NCBI GenBank assembly: GCA_947374485.1
Contig: CANCCF010000052.1
Location: 1-23,481 of the forward strand
Reading direction: 5' to 3'
DNA length: 23,481 bases
From: Comamonadaceae bacterium
GTDB lineage: Bacteria > Pseudomonadota > Gammaproteobacteria > Burkholderiales > Burkholderiaceae_C
Shown one piece after another: positions 22,823-23,481 of this stretch. Position 1 is the first letter of the stretch. Each line of letters begins with the position of its first letter. A program made the position numbers and the translations under genes. Under the pieces are notes generated by a model. The model ran no database searches. It was not told the DNA's origin and was given only the letters and a program-made list of their open reading frames with translations.

Positions 22823-23481
22823 CGATGCTCTCCATATAAATGAACTTCATATAGTTCGGACGCCGCTCGTCGGTGATGGCACTGTATTGTTCTTGCGTAT
22901 AGGCATTCGGTGTCAGGTATTTTTTGACTCTATACGGATAATCAACGACGATTCGGATAACGTGCGTCATATAAAATCTTGCAATCAGGGTCTCGGTTAT
23001 ATTCGGAACAAAACAGTCGTGCGATTCAATCAACAGGTCGGCATTTTTCAAATTCGGCACCCTGGTTGGATCCAGTAAAACTTCTTCAAAGCCTTCAATA
23101 TCACAGAACACCAGTCCACCCGTTTTGCATTGCTCGTCCAGTTCCTGATGGGTGCACTCCATCTTCACTTCAATGTTTCGCAATGCATTCATTGCTTTTA
23201 ATTCATTGGAGTTCTTTCTTGCTTCCGGATCAATGTCATATGCAATGATTCGAGTATTTGGCAATTTCATCGCAAAGCCGCAGGCATAATAACCTTCGGC
23301 GCAACCGATATCCAATATTTTTGAATACTGTTTCAATTCCAGTATTTCCTGAATCCACCCTTGTATCGACTCCTCGTAGGAACCGAGAATTTTGGGTAGA
23401 AGCGCGCTCCCGGAAGAGCGTTTGATGTATTTCATGCCCTTGAAATGGCCATTTTGAACAACATATTGCTCATTGAAAACC
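22809..23481 (-). CDS. SAM-dependent methyltransferase (FkbM-like), 5' end outside the window
   Basis: Class I methyltransferase with ILDIGCAEGYYACG as SAM motif I, AYDIDPEA as motif II, and FCDIEGFEEVLLDP, resembling the acidic EG-E-L segment of FkbM-type sugar methyltransferases. The reading frame passes through the ATG at 23435 and stays open to the window edge. The extra 15 codons read VFNEQYVVQNGHFKG, which look like real protein, so the true start is probably beyond 23481. At least 223 residues are therefore present. It is the first gene visible in the polysaccharide operon here and overlaps the GT8 start by 14 bases. Base composition is low in GC relative to the left of the window. The target, sugar or other, is unknown. 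Confidence 0.82.
   Translation of the reverse strand, partial: VFNEQYVVQNGHFKGMKYIKRSSGSALLPKILGSYEESIQGWIQEILELKQYSKILDIGCAEGYYACGFAMKLPNTRIIAYDIDPEARKNSNELKAMNALRNIEVKMECTHQELDEQCKTGGLVFCDIEGFEEVLLDPTRVPNLKNADLLIESHDCFVPNITETLIARFYMTHVIRIVVDYPYRVKKYLTPNAYTQEQYSAITDERRPNYMKFIYMESIGGKI

Noticed and set aside
1..23481. tRNA, rRNA, CRISPR arrays, insertion sequences, phage genes or restriction systems
   Set aside because: I looked on both strands and saw no cloverleaf, repeat-spacer pattern, transposase, integrase or restriction/methylation motif. Small RNAs cannot be excluded by eye.

Overview
This window looks like a chromosomal segment from a betaproteobacterium, most likely Burkholderiales and plausibly Comamonadaceae (Rhodoferax/Polaromonas-like). 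That placement is inferred from GC-rich coding in the left two thirds, SlmA near ArgB with a TctDE-type two-component pair between them, and the acyl-CoA dehydrogenase / inverted FadB-type enzyme / thiolase cluster. Every supported gene lies on the minus strand, so transcription runs from high to low coordinates. No gap between genes exceeds about 105 bases. I saw no tRNA, rRNA, CRISPR array, insertion sequence or integrase.

Region A (about 1-7490) is a fatty-acid beta-oxidation operon. In transcription order it has a TetR regulator with a near-perfect 24-bp palindrome just ahead of its start, an acyl-CoA dehydrogenase, a small secreted DUF2147 protein, a bifunctional 3-hydroxyacyl-CoA dehydrogenase/enoyl-CoA hydratase, a thiolase, and a crotonase-fold protein whose residues fit delta3,delta2-enoyl-CoA isomerase better than hydratase. 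Together these cover a full turn of beta-oxidation plus repositioning of double bonds from unsaturated acids.

Region B (about 7559-12290) runs, in transcription order: MazE-like antitoxin, MazF/PemK toxin, MntA-type nucleotidyltransferase, a short HEPN fragment, argB, an OmpR-type response regulator, a TctE-type sensor kinase, and slmA. Most junctions are 1-4 base overlaps. A complete toxin-antitoxin pair and a second, apparently broken HEPN/MNT pair are therefore placed directly ahead of an arginine biosynthesis gene, an orphan two-component system and a cell-division regulator. This is the most unusual part of the window.

Region C (about 12287-23481) is the end of a large O-antigen or other surface-polysaccharide operon. 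In transcription order it contains a methyltransferase running off the right edge, a GT8 glycosyltransferase, UDP-glucuronate decarboxylase (UDP-xylose), an HlpA-like glycosyltransferase, a zinc-ribbon methyltransferase, a GT4 glycosyltransferase, GDP-mannose 4,6-dehydratase, two related GT2 glycosyltransferases, an SDR epimerase/reductase, a PglC-like initiating phosphoglycosyl transferase and a membrane WbpM/CapD-type 4,6-dehydratase. The last three suggest a repeat unit begun with a 6-deoxy-HexNAc such as QuiNAc or FucNAc. Flippase, polymerase, UDP-glucose dehydrogenase and the reductase to follow Gmd are not in the window. Base composition falls toward the right edge: by hand count, the line at 22441-22500 is about 38% GC and the line at 8461-8520 about 68%. 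This fits an exchanged polysaccharide locus attached to a conserved chromosomal backbone.
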